DNA of 64,000 nucleotides from Aedes albopictus (GCF_035046485.1 NC_085137.1:479347396-479411395); one strand, 5' to 3'; shown: positions 34,700 to 45,431, numbered from the stretch's first letter. Program-made: numbers and translations. Notes: generated by a model from the letters alone, not told the origin.

Positions 34700-36250
34700 A
34701 CAATTTGCGAATGGCTTTTTTTGAGGACAAATATCCCATGGAATCTAAAAATTCCTATAGAAGACCCTTTAGAAATTTCACAATGAATTCTTCTAAAAAA
34801 ACATGCCTTAGAAACTCTCCCACGATTCTTCAAACAAAAAATGCGAATGTTCCTTCAGAAATATTTTTAAAGATGCTTTAAGTTCCTCCCTAAATTTTCC
34901 AAAGAATTTCTATGGAGATCCTCCTAAAATGGCTCCATTGATTTATTAAAAATTCCATCAATTAGCTCACGCAAAAATGTCCATTTTCAACCTCCCTTCC
35001 TCCTATGTCACACATTTTGTATAGGACCTTCTCTGAAATTATCACTCCTCGGAATTCAACCCCCCCCCCTCTTCAAAGCGTGGCGTAACTTATAGACGTT
35101 CCCCCTTCAGAAATAACTCCAGCAATTATATTTACACAGTATTCCCAGGGTTCTTTCAGGAATTCCTCCATCGGTTGCTTAGAAAATTATTTCAGGGCAT
35201 ATTTCTTCATGGAACGTCTCCAGGAAATTCTTTAGAAGTTCTTCCATGATTTTGTTTAGTAATTCCAGTAGATATTATGATTTTTGTAAAAAATCATATA
35301 GAGATTCCTTCCAGATATTCCTCCATGTATTTCGCCAGAAATTCCTTCCAAAATTCTTCCTAGAGTACCATTAGGAATTTTACTAGATTTTTTAAGGAAA
35401 TTTAGAAATATCTTCAATAACAATTCCTAGAAAGTTTTTCATGCATTTTTTGGAAATTTCTAGGAACCTTAACAGAAGTATTATATAAGACTACTTCGCC
35501 AGACATTCTTCCAGGGATTTCTTTAAAAATATGTTCATGTTCCGGGGATTCTTTCCGCACATCCTCCATGAATTTTGGTAAGAGATTTCTCTTGGATTTT
35601 TTTTCTAAATAATTTATAATAAATCCTCGTGAGAATTCCACCAAGGGTTTCTGAGGAATAGTTTCCAGAAAATTATTAAGCAACTCTCTCCAGAATTATT
35701 TGCGAAAATTCCTTGGGATTCTTTCACATAATCCTGCAGGGATTCGTTCAAAAACATCTCCAGGGATTTCTTCAGGAAATAGATAAACATTTAATTCAAT
35801 AAAAAAATCCCCCAAAGATTCTATCAGAATTTCTTCCATTGATTTCAATTCAATTCAATTCGCTTTATTTTAGAGACTTTCAGCCTTGGGCTGGTTCTCC
35901 ATTGATTTCATCCAAAACTTACTAATGCCTTCTGAAATATCACTCAAGACTCCTTCACTGCCGTTCTACGCATAATCGTCCCATGTCATACTACTGAATC
36001 AGTATTTTCAGGATTTTTCATGAATGTCGGTAAGAGATTACCTCAAATATTTGTCCATGGATTTTTTTTATTTTCAGAATTTTCAGAGAATTTTCAACGA
36101 TTCCTTCCGATATTTTTTCAAAGAGTTCAATTTTGTCAAGAGTTACCGAAGAATAGCCTAGAAGGTTTCTTTTTGGAATGTCTCCTGCGGTTCTTTCAAG
36201 AAATATTACCTGGGATTCTTTTAGAGATTCTTCCGGGAATTCTATAAGAT
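34700..36250. repeat. Degenerate 15-bp repeat, forward sense, inside element B
   Basis: TTCCTCC, TTCCAGGGATT and ATTCTTC units in forward sense. A MITE-like patch with CGTGGCGTAACTT lies near 34965-35105. Confidence 0.7.
35848..35897 (-). mobile_element. 50-bp retroposon tail in a 13-bp duplication
   Basis: TCCATTGATTTCA occurs at 35835-35847 and 35898-35910. Between them, read on the minus strand, is a 3' fragment ending AATAAAGCGAATTG followed by GAATT repeats. This is an extremely 5'-truncated LINE or SINE insertion. Confidence 0.85.
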
Positions 36251-36254
36251 ATAT

Positions 36255-36328
36255 ATCTTATAGAATGCTTCTGTATATATCTGTGAAGTAATATAACTTC
36301 ACAGATATTTACAGAAGCATTCTATGAA
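36255..36328. repeat. Hairpin at the orientation switch of the degenerate repeat
   Basis: ATAGAATGCTTCTGTA and its complement flank a second inverted pair, ATCTGTGAAGT and ACTTCACAGAT, around a short AATATA centre. The degenerate repeat is forward sense to the left and reverse sense to the right. Confidence 0.8.
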
Positions 36329-36334
36329 ATTACA

Positions 36335-37790
36335 TAAAACATGTAGGAAATTTTCTACGTGGGTTATCTGATGAAATTTCTATAAAGCTGTGTAAAAATG
36401 TCCCGATGAGATTTAATTTTCATGAAATAATTATAGAAACAATCGTTGAAGGAGCTCCTAAACAAGTCTCTGGGGAATACCTGGAGGCACTTCTGAGATT
36501 CACCACATAAGTTCAGTTAATTGGACGCAAAGGTGTGATTTCCTCAACAGAGTTGCAGGAAAAAAAAAACGCTTGAGATGGCTTTGGAGAAATTTCTAAA
36601 ATAATTTTATGAAAAATTTTTGGAAAGTATTCGATAAATCATTAAAGGCCATCCTAGAGAAATTTCTGAATTAAATCATGAAAAAGTTTCTGAAGGAATC
36701 CTTGAAAAAAATCTTCGAGAATCCGTGCAGAAATTGAAGACAAATGTACTACAGTTGACTCTCCACATGTCGATGTTCTACATCTCGATATCTCTCCCTT
36801 TCTCGATGGTTTGGTCGGTCCCTTCAATCTGCATACATTTTATCTTTCTACATGTCGATATCTCCTTATCTCGATATCTCTCTATCACGATGCGATCTCG
36901 TTCGTTTTTGTTCGAGATTTTCTCTCCATATGTCGATATGCCCGTTTTTACAGGTTGCTAGATCTCGTTTCGTAGGTGCAAAACATTCTGTGAAGGTGAA
37001 GTGACATCTGTTTGTTGACGGTTTTTCCTAGTTACGGACGATTTTTCAATCTAGTGTGCATTACAAATTTGTTCTTGAGTTCGATCTCTCCCTATCTCGA
37101 TGGTCCCTTCACTATCGAAATGTAGAGAGTCAACTGTAAAAGAATTCTTGAAAAAATTGCCTAATTAATATTTGAACCCCAAGAACTCCTGGAGATATTC
37201 TCTTGAGCGCGCAGCTTTTACTTTTTTCTCGCTCATTCTTTTTGATACACGCAAGAAAGAGCGAGATAAAAGAGGAGGCAAAATGCCCCCTTTTTCATCT
37301 GTTTCTTTCTCGTATTTGTTTACGAAAGTGAGTGAGAAAAAAGAAAATGCTGTGCACGCTAGAAGAGATAAATATTTCTGGATTCTTGAAAGAATTTCTT
37401 GCACAATGTCTAAATGGTATTAGTGGATAAAATTCCCTGATACAATTTCCCTAAAAGAACTTCCCAAGATTCTTAAAGGAATCGCTAAAAGAGATTTTCC
37501 TGGAAAACTGGAGAATGCTGTGCAGTAATTCCAAGAAGAGATATTGTTGAGATATTCCCGGAGAAATGTCAAGAAACAGATCCTGAAGTGATTTCTAAAG
37601 GAACTTCTGAAAGAATCTCTGAATGGATTTTTTAAGGACATTGATAAAAATTCTGAAAGAATCCTTGAAAAAAGGTTTCTATAAATCTATAGAGAAGTTA
37701 ACGATCCCACCCGTGCAGGAATATCCCTGGATCTTCTAGAAAGTCCCCTGGAGGAACTTTCGGAAGAATCTATTGATTCTTCTTGGAGGA
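36335..37790. repeat. Degenerate 15-bp repeat, reverse sense, inside element B
   Basis: GAAATTTCTGAA, AAGGAATCCTTG and CTGGAGGAACT units, interrupted at 36752-37136. An imperfect inverted pair (GCGCAGCTTTTACTTTTTTC at about 37208 with its near-complement near 37365) may be a small MITE. Confidence 0.65.
36752..37136. mobile_element. pogo/Tigger-like MITE (385 bp) with TA duplication
   Basis: It begins CAGTTGACTCTC and ends GAGAGTCAACTG, with TA on both sides. CAGT-type ends followed by GACTCTC and a TA site are typical of pogo/Tigger elements. The interior repeats ATCTCGATATC and ATGTCGAT motifs and has no transposase. Confidence 0.85.
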
Positions 37791-37945
37791 CCCAGTCAAC
37801 CAGTGATCGTATAAGATGTTGAATAAGATGTTAAAGTGGAGGCGATATGCGTACATTTTACATGCGCCTAAATGGAGGCATTCATGCATATGGCCTCCAC
37901 TTTATCATGTTATGTAACATCTTTTACGATTACTGGTTGTCTGGG
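37791..37945. mobile_element. 155-bp hairpin MITE
   Basis: The left end, CCCAGTCAACCAGTGATCG, and the right end, CGATTACTGGTTGTCTGGG, are inverted. The arms continue through AAGATGTT and AAAGTGGAGGC. I could not identify a clean duplication outside the ends. Confidence 0.82.
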
Positions 37946-38687
37946 GAATTCATGAAAAGAACCCTAACAAAACTCCAACACAAATTTCAGGTTTTACCAT
38001 GACAGCACTGGTCTAAAATGAGTTTTAGAAAAGAACATCTTCAGGGAAGACGTGCGACGTTGTGAATTTCTATCTGGAAGAATCCTTTAACCTTTCACAC
38101 AAAATATATGAAAATTGTACTTAAGCTTAAGGTACTGGAAACAATTTTTTCTTTTAAATGACTAAAAGAAGGACTTCACTATTGGGTTTCTCATCAATGT
38201 TTAGACTACTGTGATAATTTGAGAATTCACTGAATCATCATTTCCCAGCGCAATTTCACACTAATCAAACTTATTTTGTTTACCTGTTGTACATCCGACG
38301 CCCCTGTCATGAACTCAACCGAACTTGTGTATGCCAGCCGCTGCGAAGTCGTGTGCAAAATTCGACTGTGATGATAATGAATTTCGGCCGAGTCTAAATG
38401 GGTGCAAATGTCGCAATAAAATAAAAATAATAAGGTCACGCCGATTACGCCGCCGCCGCCGCCGCCGAATAGGGTGTACGGCGTGGCGCCGGCGTCGCCG
38501 CCGCCGCTGCCTCAAATTGCTATATACGCCGCCGCCGGTGAAAACAGCTTCGGCGCACACGTCTATCCTCAGGATCCCTATACTTTTATTTTCCAGGTGA
38601 AATGAAAGTATTGGATCATACTTGATATACTAAATATTTCGTACACAGCAAATAATTTTGTAATTTCCAGGCGCGTAATTTCTGGCG

Positions 38688-39267
38688 ATGTATCCATTTC
38701 CGAACGTACAGATCGTAGTGGCCTGTGATTGTGAGCGGTCGCAAGTTTTCACCGCTGTCAAGTTTCACGTAGGATTTTTTTTTTAATATTGGAAAACTGA
38801 ACCGAATAAAGTTTTCGTGTTGTAACATTAGGGAAAAAGGAAATTATAGTGAAAGAAAATAGACGGCCCAAGCAGCACACAAGGAGTGCACGGAGCATGA
38901 TTTTCTATTCTAAGCAAAACCATGCTTGCCCCCCTAAGTTGGCGCCTATGTTCGGTTTTATTACATTGTATAACTTCCATGTTTATATTGTGGGATTCAC
39001 ACACATACACGGGAGGGGTAGCCTAAGGGAGTTAAATGAACTGATGCCTGGACCTAAGTTCGTGGAGTAGCCAGTCTTTTGTCATGAGATAGCAACTTTA
39101 TGTTGACTACCGAAGGAATTCAGGAATTTTAACTCACCCTGCTACAACAAACCATCAGGTAGATCATTCCCTCCCGGGTTGATTCTGCAGACATAGGTAA
39201 TCCTTGCGCTGATGGTGGGTACACTTCAATCATCATCATCATCATCATGTATCCATTTCCGAACGTA
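38688..39267 (+). mobile_element. Retroposon with (ATC)n tail in a perfect 21-bp duplication
   Basis: A 21-bp word beginning ATGTATCCATTT and ending GAACGTA occurs at 38688-38708 and 39247-39267. The right copy directly follows a run of ATC triplets (39228-39246). An inserted body of about 540 bp with a simple-repeat 3' tail and a long duplication is how non-LTR retrotransposition looks. I recognise no protein in the body, so it may be a SINE, a truncated LINE or a processed transcript. The long duplication and clean match suggest it is fairly young. Confidence 0.85.
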
Positions 39268-39319
39268 ATCTCACTCGGATACATCGTTTTCCAACAATTA
39301 TCACACTCACCATGTGCAC

Positions 39320-39485
39320 CGTCGTTGGCACCGGAAAGTGTCAACAAAACCCATTCCAGCAGATACCTAGAAGCAGTATCATATTTATCACCCACCTTCT
39401 AACTTGGTGAAATAGCTGAGAGGCAAGGGATATGCCTCGCAATCAACGGATCTGTGTACGAATCCATGCCAATATTTTACTTATA
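39320..39485 (+). mobile_element. tRNA-like SINE segment, relative of 17510
   Basis: A box-like TAGCTGAGAGG at 39413-39423 and B box-like TGTACGAATCC at 39455-39465. They are preceded by AGTATCATATTTATC and TAACTTGGTGAAATAG, shared with the segment at 17510-17690. Confidence 0.5.
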
Positions 39486-39663
39486 TATGATTCATCAATC
39501 GTTCCGGTTCTAGCGATTGCAAGACTCACTTTCAAGCTACGGCGGATAATTTACTGTGTGGAAAGGATGTAATTTGTACATCACTTTTACGACGCGACTG
39601 ATGTGCAGCGAAAGTGATGTGATATCACAAGATTTTTTTTTGCTGTGTACGAACGGTTTACAA

Positions 39664-39835
39664 ACGGGCTTGGTGGTCCAGTGGCTTCTGATTCATATGC
39701 AGAAGGTCCTAGGTTCAATTCCTGGCTCGTTCCTTTCCTTCTACTTTGTATCTTTCTATCCACTTTCTCAATACTCTCCTCTCTACATATACAACTCATG
39801 TATATTCATATGTTCGTAGCCATCACTAGAACCAG
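39664..39835 (+). mobile_element. tRNA-derived SINE head
   Basis: A box TGGTCCAGTGG at 39674-39684 and B box GGTTCAATTCC at 39712-39722, with CAT at the anticodon-loop position. The body is pyrimidine-rich. The 3' end is not defined by any tail I can see. Acceptor pairing is poor, so it is not called a tRNA gene. Confidence 0.55.
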
Positions 39836-40253
39836 AAACGATTGCAAAGCCGTTTCTCTTCCTTCCAACTTTCACAGTACAGTGTCAATCTATCAGATAA
39901 CCCCTACGAGTTTATACAATCAAGCGAACTGTGCCGCTTTAGCTTCATAGTTATAATCGCACTAATCTATCACCTTACGCCTGGCATCCACACACCAATG
40001 TGTGCACCCTCTGCCAACAATATCCCACCAACACTCCGATATCCGCATGAGTTTGTGCAGACGCAGAGGTATATTCGGTCTGATGTGGATACAAACGATT
40101 TCAATCATCACTTCCTTCCCCTTCCCCACATTGACCGGCAACCTGACGTGGCAGGCGCCATTGTCGCCTGAAAATAGAAGATCGATCACCAACGCTCACA
40201 CACTGAAGATGCCTGCTAGTCGCCGGCAGATAATCTCATTGGTTCCTTGTGTG
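39836..40253. other. No gene recognised
   Basis: Mixed composition, not obviously repetitive. Open frames of 93-109 codons are unsupported. Confidence 0.3.
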
Positions 40254-40261
40254 AGTGTAGC

Positions 40262-41887
40262 CAGGGATGGCATATCACGCTGAAATTGTGCCCATTTACG
40301 CTCATCTTTCACTGAACTTCACAGTTTCATTTACCTTACAAAAGAGAAAGAGAAAAATGTACATAATTTCTCTCACGCAGAGTTTTTGTGCGGGTGATTA
40401 GAATGCTGCGTGAGAGCAATGAGAGCCCGCAAGTCATAATCCCAGTGTGCAATTTCTGTGCGCACGCAGAAAAAACAGAACTCAATGCACACGCAGTGTG
40501 TTCAAAGGGGTCAATGTTGCTTGAGCATTTGGTGAACCGAAAGCATGCCAGTGAGTCCAAAACCCGCTAAGGGGTATCAAATCCTGTGATATCATAGACA
40601 AGCAGACGTCTTAAGCTGGCCAAGGACTTACGGTTGATGAATATTTTGGTTCAAAATTGTGCTAGTGAGCTAACAAATTTTGTTTTTCATATATATCAGG
40701 AAAATTTGCAAAAAATTGCAACTAGCGCCGCCTAGCTGCAGAAACTCGAACTAAACGATAATTATTCTTAAAGCGCTTGATCTACCAAACAATTTTGCCG
40801 AAGACACCATCTTTCTAAAGAGTCAGAATGCTGAGATATGTGAAATGTAAAATTTGTACACTATCTAGCGCCGCCTAGCGGTGAAATCACGAATCACACG
40901 GCCCATATTCTGAAAGCCCTTGACCAGCTGAACAACTTTGCCGAAGAAACCAACTCTGTAAGTAATCAGGTTCCTGAAAATTTGGAAAAATTTTCAGTGT
41001 TGCATCTGCTTGTCTAAGATTTTACATAAATCACAGACAAGTAGATGTGACACTAGCGAAATTTCAATCTCATATATTCCATGATCCTGATTACTTAGAG
41101 AGTTGGTGTCTTTGGCAAAGTTGTTTGGCTGGTCAAGGACTAACCGATAATAAGACTTAAGTTTCAAAATTCCACCCCTAGGCGGCGCTAGAGAGCAAAC
41201 AAATTTTAAATTTCGCATATCTCAGCATCCTAATTTTGTAGAAAGATGGTATCTTCGGCAATATTGTTTGGTATATCATGGGCTTTCAGAATAATTACCG
41301 TTTGGTTCAAGTTTCTGCAGCTAGGCGGCTCTAGTTCCATTTTTTTTTGCAAATTTTCCTAATATTTATGAAAAACAAAATTTGTTAGCTTACTAGCACC
41401 GCCTAGCGGTGGAATTTTGAATCTTAAATCTTATTATCGGTTAGTCCTTGACCAGCCAAACAACTTTGCCGAAGACACCAACTTTCTAAGTACATAATCA
41501 GGATCATGAGATATATGAGATTGAAATTTCGTTAGTGTCACATCTATCTGTGATTTATGTGATATCTTAGACAAGCAAGTACTTTCATACTCCTGTTGTA
41601 CACACAGTATTGCACTGGAAGCACGACTGAGTGCGCTCTCAACACGAATTTTTGTGTGCACATTTTCTGCGCCCACAAAATGTGCACGCAGAAACTGAAA
41701 AAAACATGTTTGTTCTAACATTTGTTTGAGCACTTATTTTGAGGGTGCCGCGATGGATGCCAGAGAGTGAGCGGGTGGTTTGTGTGTGAAAAAAGTTGCG
41801 CTGCTCACCCTCGCTCTCGTTGAAAGTCGTGTGTAGAATGTATGTTTTCTCTTCTTACGTTTCGCACTGAGGAGCATGCCATCTCTG
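40262..41887. mobile_element. Non-autonomous hAT-like element C (1626 bp)
   Basis: The left end, CAGGGATGGCAT, and the right end, ATGCCATCTCTG, are inverted. AGTGTAGC occurs on both sides (40254-40261 and 41888-41895), an exact 8-bp duplication. The inside is a nest of CGCCGCCTAGCGG-type units in alternating orientation (near 40728, 40869, 41182, 41324 and 41398), each next to an ACAACTTTGCCGAAGAC-like motif. TGTGATATC-T/A-TAGACAAGCA occurs at about 40588 and 41559 as a direct repeat, which may bound a nested element. There is no transposase. Confidence 0.9.
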
Positions 41888-42087
41888 AGTGTAGCTGGTC
41901 TGGCGATACTGGAGCATCTACGCACAGTGGTCCAGATTTCAAAATACCTGGCAAAAATTGTAGCAAAACCATAGTAGTCTGCTAGTTTTAGCCTATATGA
42001 GTGTATTGGAACATGATTTAGCGCTCAATTTCATTTTAAAGGAATTTTCATTTTTTGTCGGTTTCTTCGATCAAAATCCGAACAAAA

Positions 42088-43413
42088 CCCAAGCAACCAA
42101 AAGTTCGGATTCCACTTGAAGAACGAACTCAGAAGTTCAAGTTTGGTTCAATTACGGTTTCGTTGAACTTAATTCTCCAAAAAGTTACTCTTGTATTGTT
42201 TATGAACTTGGAAGTACATGTACAAGCTTTTGACTTCTCTTCAAAACGACATTAAAGTCGAAAAAAGGTTCAAAAAGAACTTATGTTGAACTTTAAAACA
42301 GAGTTCAATCAAATATTAACCGAACTCATGTTGAACTTTTGCGTGCCTTTAAAACTCAAATAAAGTTCAGTTGGACATATTCCAACAACTTGAAAAGTTC
42401 CGTTTCGAACTTGTTTCGTACTTGTTTTGAACTTACTACTCAAAGTTCGGATAAATATTAACCGTACTAAAAGTGAACTTCACTTGAACTTCGGTGACAG
42501 CGGGGCCGGGGAGAAGTTTTCATTCAATTGAATCACTCGGAAATCGAGCCCAGCAGCCACAGCTTGTGTTAATTTCACAAGTACACTTTGTTCCACTATT
42601 ATATTTCAACGTACTTACTTGTAATCAACGCAAAGGATCCGTATTGTGTGGCTCAAAGGCTGCCCACGCAGCGGACAACTGTTCCCCCAGGATTCCGCCG
42701 GGGGTTTTTCGGCTGCGCACAAAAATTTTCCAGCTTTGCTGGATGTTTTCACACCCGTCTCACTTGTCGCTGCAGCGCGCCAGTAATCGACGCAATCGTA
42801 GTCACTGGAAACCAAGCTGAAAACTTATAATCTTTTCCTAAAGTCGATACACTGGCCCTAATTTATTGCTTTGCACTGCGAACCACAACAAATTAAAAAT
42901 GTCAAACTGCGTAAGTTCACAAGAAGTTCCGCGTGAACTTCTTTCGAACTTTCGACTTCAAAAAGTATTCCAAGTTCAGGGAAAGTTCACACGCGAACCT
43001 GATTGAGCTCTACTATATGATATCAGCACATTGAGTAAAATCTCACAGTGCCTAACAACACATACATGGAGTAGTGGTTAGGCACCGGCTTTCAACGAGG
43101 AGAACCCGAGTTCAAATCTCAGTAAGTAAAAAACATCAAAAATTATTTCAAGGTATTAGTCAATTTGGATTCCACATGAACTAATGTTCCTTAATAATAA
43201 ATTACTTTTGAGGACTAAACACATTTTTTTCATTTTTTCGAAACTTATTTTTAAGCTGAATAGCGTTCCTTTCAGCGACACAAGTGTACTTTTTGTGAAC
43301 TCAAGTTCGGTTAATTACTTAAAAAGTGAGCTGAATAGAATGCTTTTCATCTTCCTTCGGATAGCTGATTAAGCCCAATCATGCTATTTTATCCGAACTT
43401 TTGGTTGCTTGGG
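42088..43413. mobile_element. Element with long CCCAAGCAACC inverted ends (1326 bp)
   Basis: The left end begins CCCAAGCAACCAAAAGTTC and the right end is its complement. The inverted match covers at least 23 bp. The outer regions are saturated with GTTCGGAT, GAACTT and AAGTTC words. The middle (42490-42900) is GC-richer and looks like captured single-copy sequence. A tRNA-like segment is nested at 43067. No transposase is evident. AA occurs on both sides, but the duplication length is uncertain. Confidence 0.82.
43060..43130 (+). mobile_element. tRNA-like SINE fragment
   Basis: A box-like TGGAGTAGTGG at 43067-43077 and B box-like GAGTTCAAATC at 43108-43118. It is degenerate, with no recognisable body or tail. 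Confidence 0.45.
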
Positions 43414-44219
43414 AATTGATGTTTTTCATACAATTTTACTATACACATATCATCATGGCGCTACTGTTTTGGCAGCTCTTGGCAGTTGCATTTTTTCTAA
43501 TGAATTCTGCATACATAAACGAGCATTTGAACGGAATCTCCCCGCGGGGAGTAGCGGGGAGCGATTTGTAAGACAGTTTTAAGTCGAACTGTAAGAATTT
43601 CTCGTACTAATGACATGTAAAGTCAATTTTTAAACCACAAGTGTTATTTTGATCTCTTGCTCCATTGCAGATGTCTGATATACACAAGAACTTACAAATA
43701 AACTTTTAAAAGCAATTGTATTACTTATATCAATAGACTTTTGTAGTGGTTTAACTTGATTGTGTTTTTTATCAAAAATTGAGCACTTTTTCCATCAGCA
43801 GCTATTCAGTGCTGTAACAAGATACAAAATCAATATTTCCAAATTTTTTAAATGCCAGTTAGTGCTCCTGGTATTATGAATGAATGCTCAATGTACTGTA
43901 TCCCATATAAGACATGTTCAAAAATTGAGTTTCTGCCAGCTTTTCTCAGAATTGGACCTCTGTGCTACGGGCGGTCAATCAAGCTCTAGCTCAAGCTCAT
44001 AAATATTTCGTACAAACAGTTTGCATTCCTGCAAATAATTGAAAATGAACTCTTGTATGGTTTGTGGCTTACAGTCTCTATTTAATGTTCCATTTTGACT
44101 CGTGAAGGTGATTGGGTTAAAGATCACTAAAAGAATACTTTGATTAATTTTAGACAATATTTCAACAAAGACGAGACGAATGAATCGCAAAATTTAAAGC
44201 CTATATAATAAAGACATAA
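43414..44219. other. AT-rich sequence, nothing recognised
   Basis: There is a small palindromic patch, CTCCCCGCGGGGAG, near 43540. Otherwise AT-rich without coding signal. Confidence 0.3.
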
Positions 44220-44704
44220 AAACTACAGCAAGGATTCGTTAGTAAATTTCTTTAACGATTTTTTCCCATGATTGCTGGTTTCCACCAGAACTTCTTACTA
44301 GGATAGATACCGTCAAGTAATTCTTGGAAAAATATATGACAAGTTCTTAATATATGCAACAAATTGCTTGTGAAATTTGTTATCTAACAAAAACAGATCA
44401 GAAACATCCATACCTGAAAAAATGAGAGATAAATTCTTGGAGCAACTTTGAACGAATCTCTAGCGTAGTACGTATGGATATCTCAGGATCTTAGAGGTAT
44501 TGTTGATAGCATTCATGAAAAATCTCTGAAAGTATCCCGGAAAAGATTAATGAATTTTTGGAGCAATTTCTGAGGAAATTCTCAGAGAAGTTTTGAAGGA
44601 CCTACTAAAGTAATTTCTTGATGCTGAAACAATTTTCGGGAAAATTCATCGACATTCTTCCTGGTGCAGATGGAATAAATCTAGAGAGAACTATCCTTGG
44701 AGAC
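44220..44704. repeat. Degenerate 15-bp repeat, reverse sense
   Basis: GGAGCAATTTCTGAGG, GAAGGACC and CTTGGAGAC motifs. Confidence 0.6.
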
Positions 44705-44712
44705 ATTTCTAT

Positions 44713-45101
44713 CAGAGATGCCAGATATACAGGTTATTCTGTATTATACTGATTTTTGACTGTCTTTACAGACAAGATACAGAGTACAGAAAAATACAGA
44801 TTTCTAAAATGTGATACAGATTTCTCCAGAAAGAATAAAATTTTAAGTTGTTTTCAATAAATTTAATGAAAACTTTATAAAATGCTGCCTAAACATCAAA
44901 TAATTTCTGAAAATTTGTACATTCTCACACATGTTTAGAAAAAATAATACCGGTAAAAATTAAAAACCATCAAAAAGTAGTTCATTTTTGTAAGTTTATA
45001 TTGAAATCTAGGACTCTCGGTGTCTGTTATACCCTCAAATACGGCGATATTGAAAAATCTGTATTGATACAGATTTTTGATAAAATAATCTGGCATCCCT
45101 G
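44713..45101. mobile_element. Small hAT-like MITE D (389 bp)
   Basis: The left end, CAGAGATGCCAGAT, and the right end, ATCTGGCATCCCTG, are inverted. The flanks ATTTCTAT (44705-44712) and ATCTCTAT (45102-45109) match at seven of eight bases. Subterminal ATACAG words recur in both halves. There is no ORF of note. Confidence 0.82.
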
Positions 45102-45156
45102 ATCTCTATATGAGTTCTGTAATAAATTGCCAAAATATCCATGAATACCTGGAGCA

Positions 45157-45421
45157 TTGGGGTCTTCAGTTAGCCTAGTGGTTAAGGCTGTGGATCGCCA
45201 ATCCGGAGACGGCGGGTTCAATTCCCGTTCCAGTCAGGACAATTTTCTCGACTCCCTGGGCATAGTGTATCAATGTACTTGCCTCAGAATATACAAATTC
45301 GTGCTATGGCAGGCTAACAAAGCCCTTCAATTAATAACTGTGGAAGTGCTAAAAAAACACTAAGTTGAAGCGAGGCAGGCCAAGTCCCAGTGGGGACGTC
45401 GAGCTATAAAGAAGAAGAAGA
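45157..45421 (+). mobile_element. tRNA-derived SINE, Feilai-like, with GAA tail
   Basis: A box TAGCCTAGTGG at 45171-45181 and B box GGTTCAATTCC at 45215-45225. A body follows, ending GAAGCGAGGCAGGCCAAG, CCAGTGGGGACG and a GAA-repeat tail. A 10-bp duplication, ACCTGGAGCA, flanks it (45147-45156, 45422-45431). Structure and tail agree with what I remember of Feilai SINEs of Aedes. Confidence 0.88.
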
Positions 45422-45431
45422 ACCTGGAGCA

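Larger units (their letters stand above)
34295..38565. mobile_element. hAT-like element B (4.27 kb), non-autonomous, GC-rich ends
   Basis: The left end, TAGACGTGTGCGCCG, and the right end, CGGCGCACACGTCTA, are inverted. TCCTCAGG stands on both sides (34287-34294 and 38566-38573), an 8-bp duplication. Both ends continue into CGCCG-rich subterminal runs (34310-34410 and 38440-38560). The length suits an autonomous hAT, but I find no transposase. The inside is degenerate 15-bp repeat plus later insertions at 35848, 36752 and 37791. The 8-bp duplication and inverted ends support hAT, but this end sequence is not one I can assign to a named family. Confidence 0.85.

Noticed and set aside
37205..37370. 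Independent MITE with GCGCAGCTTTTAC ends
   Set aside because: The inverted pair is imperfect and I could not find a target duplication. Mentioned only inside the surrounding repeat.
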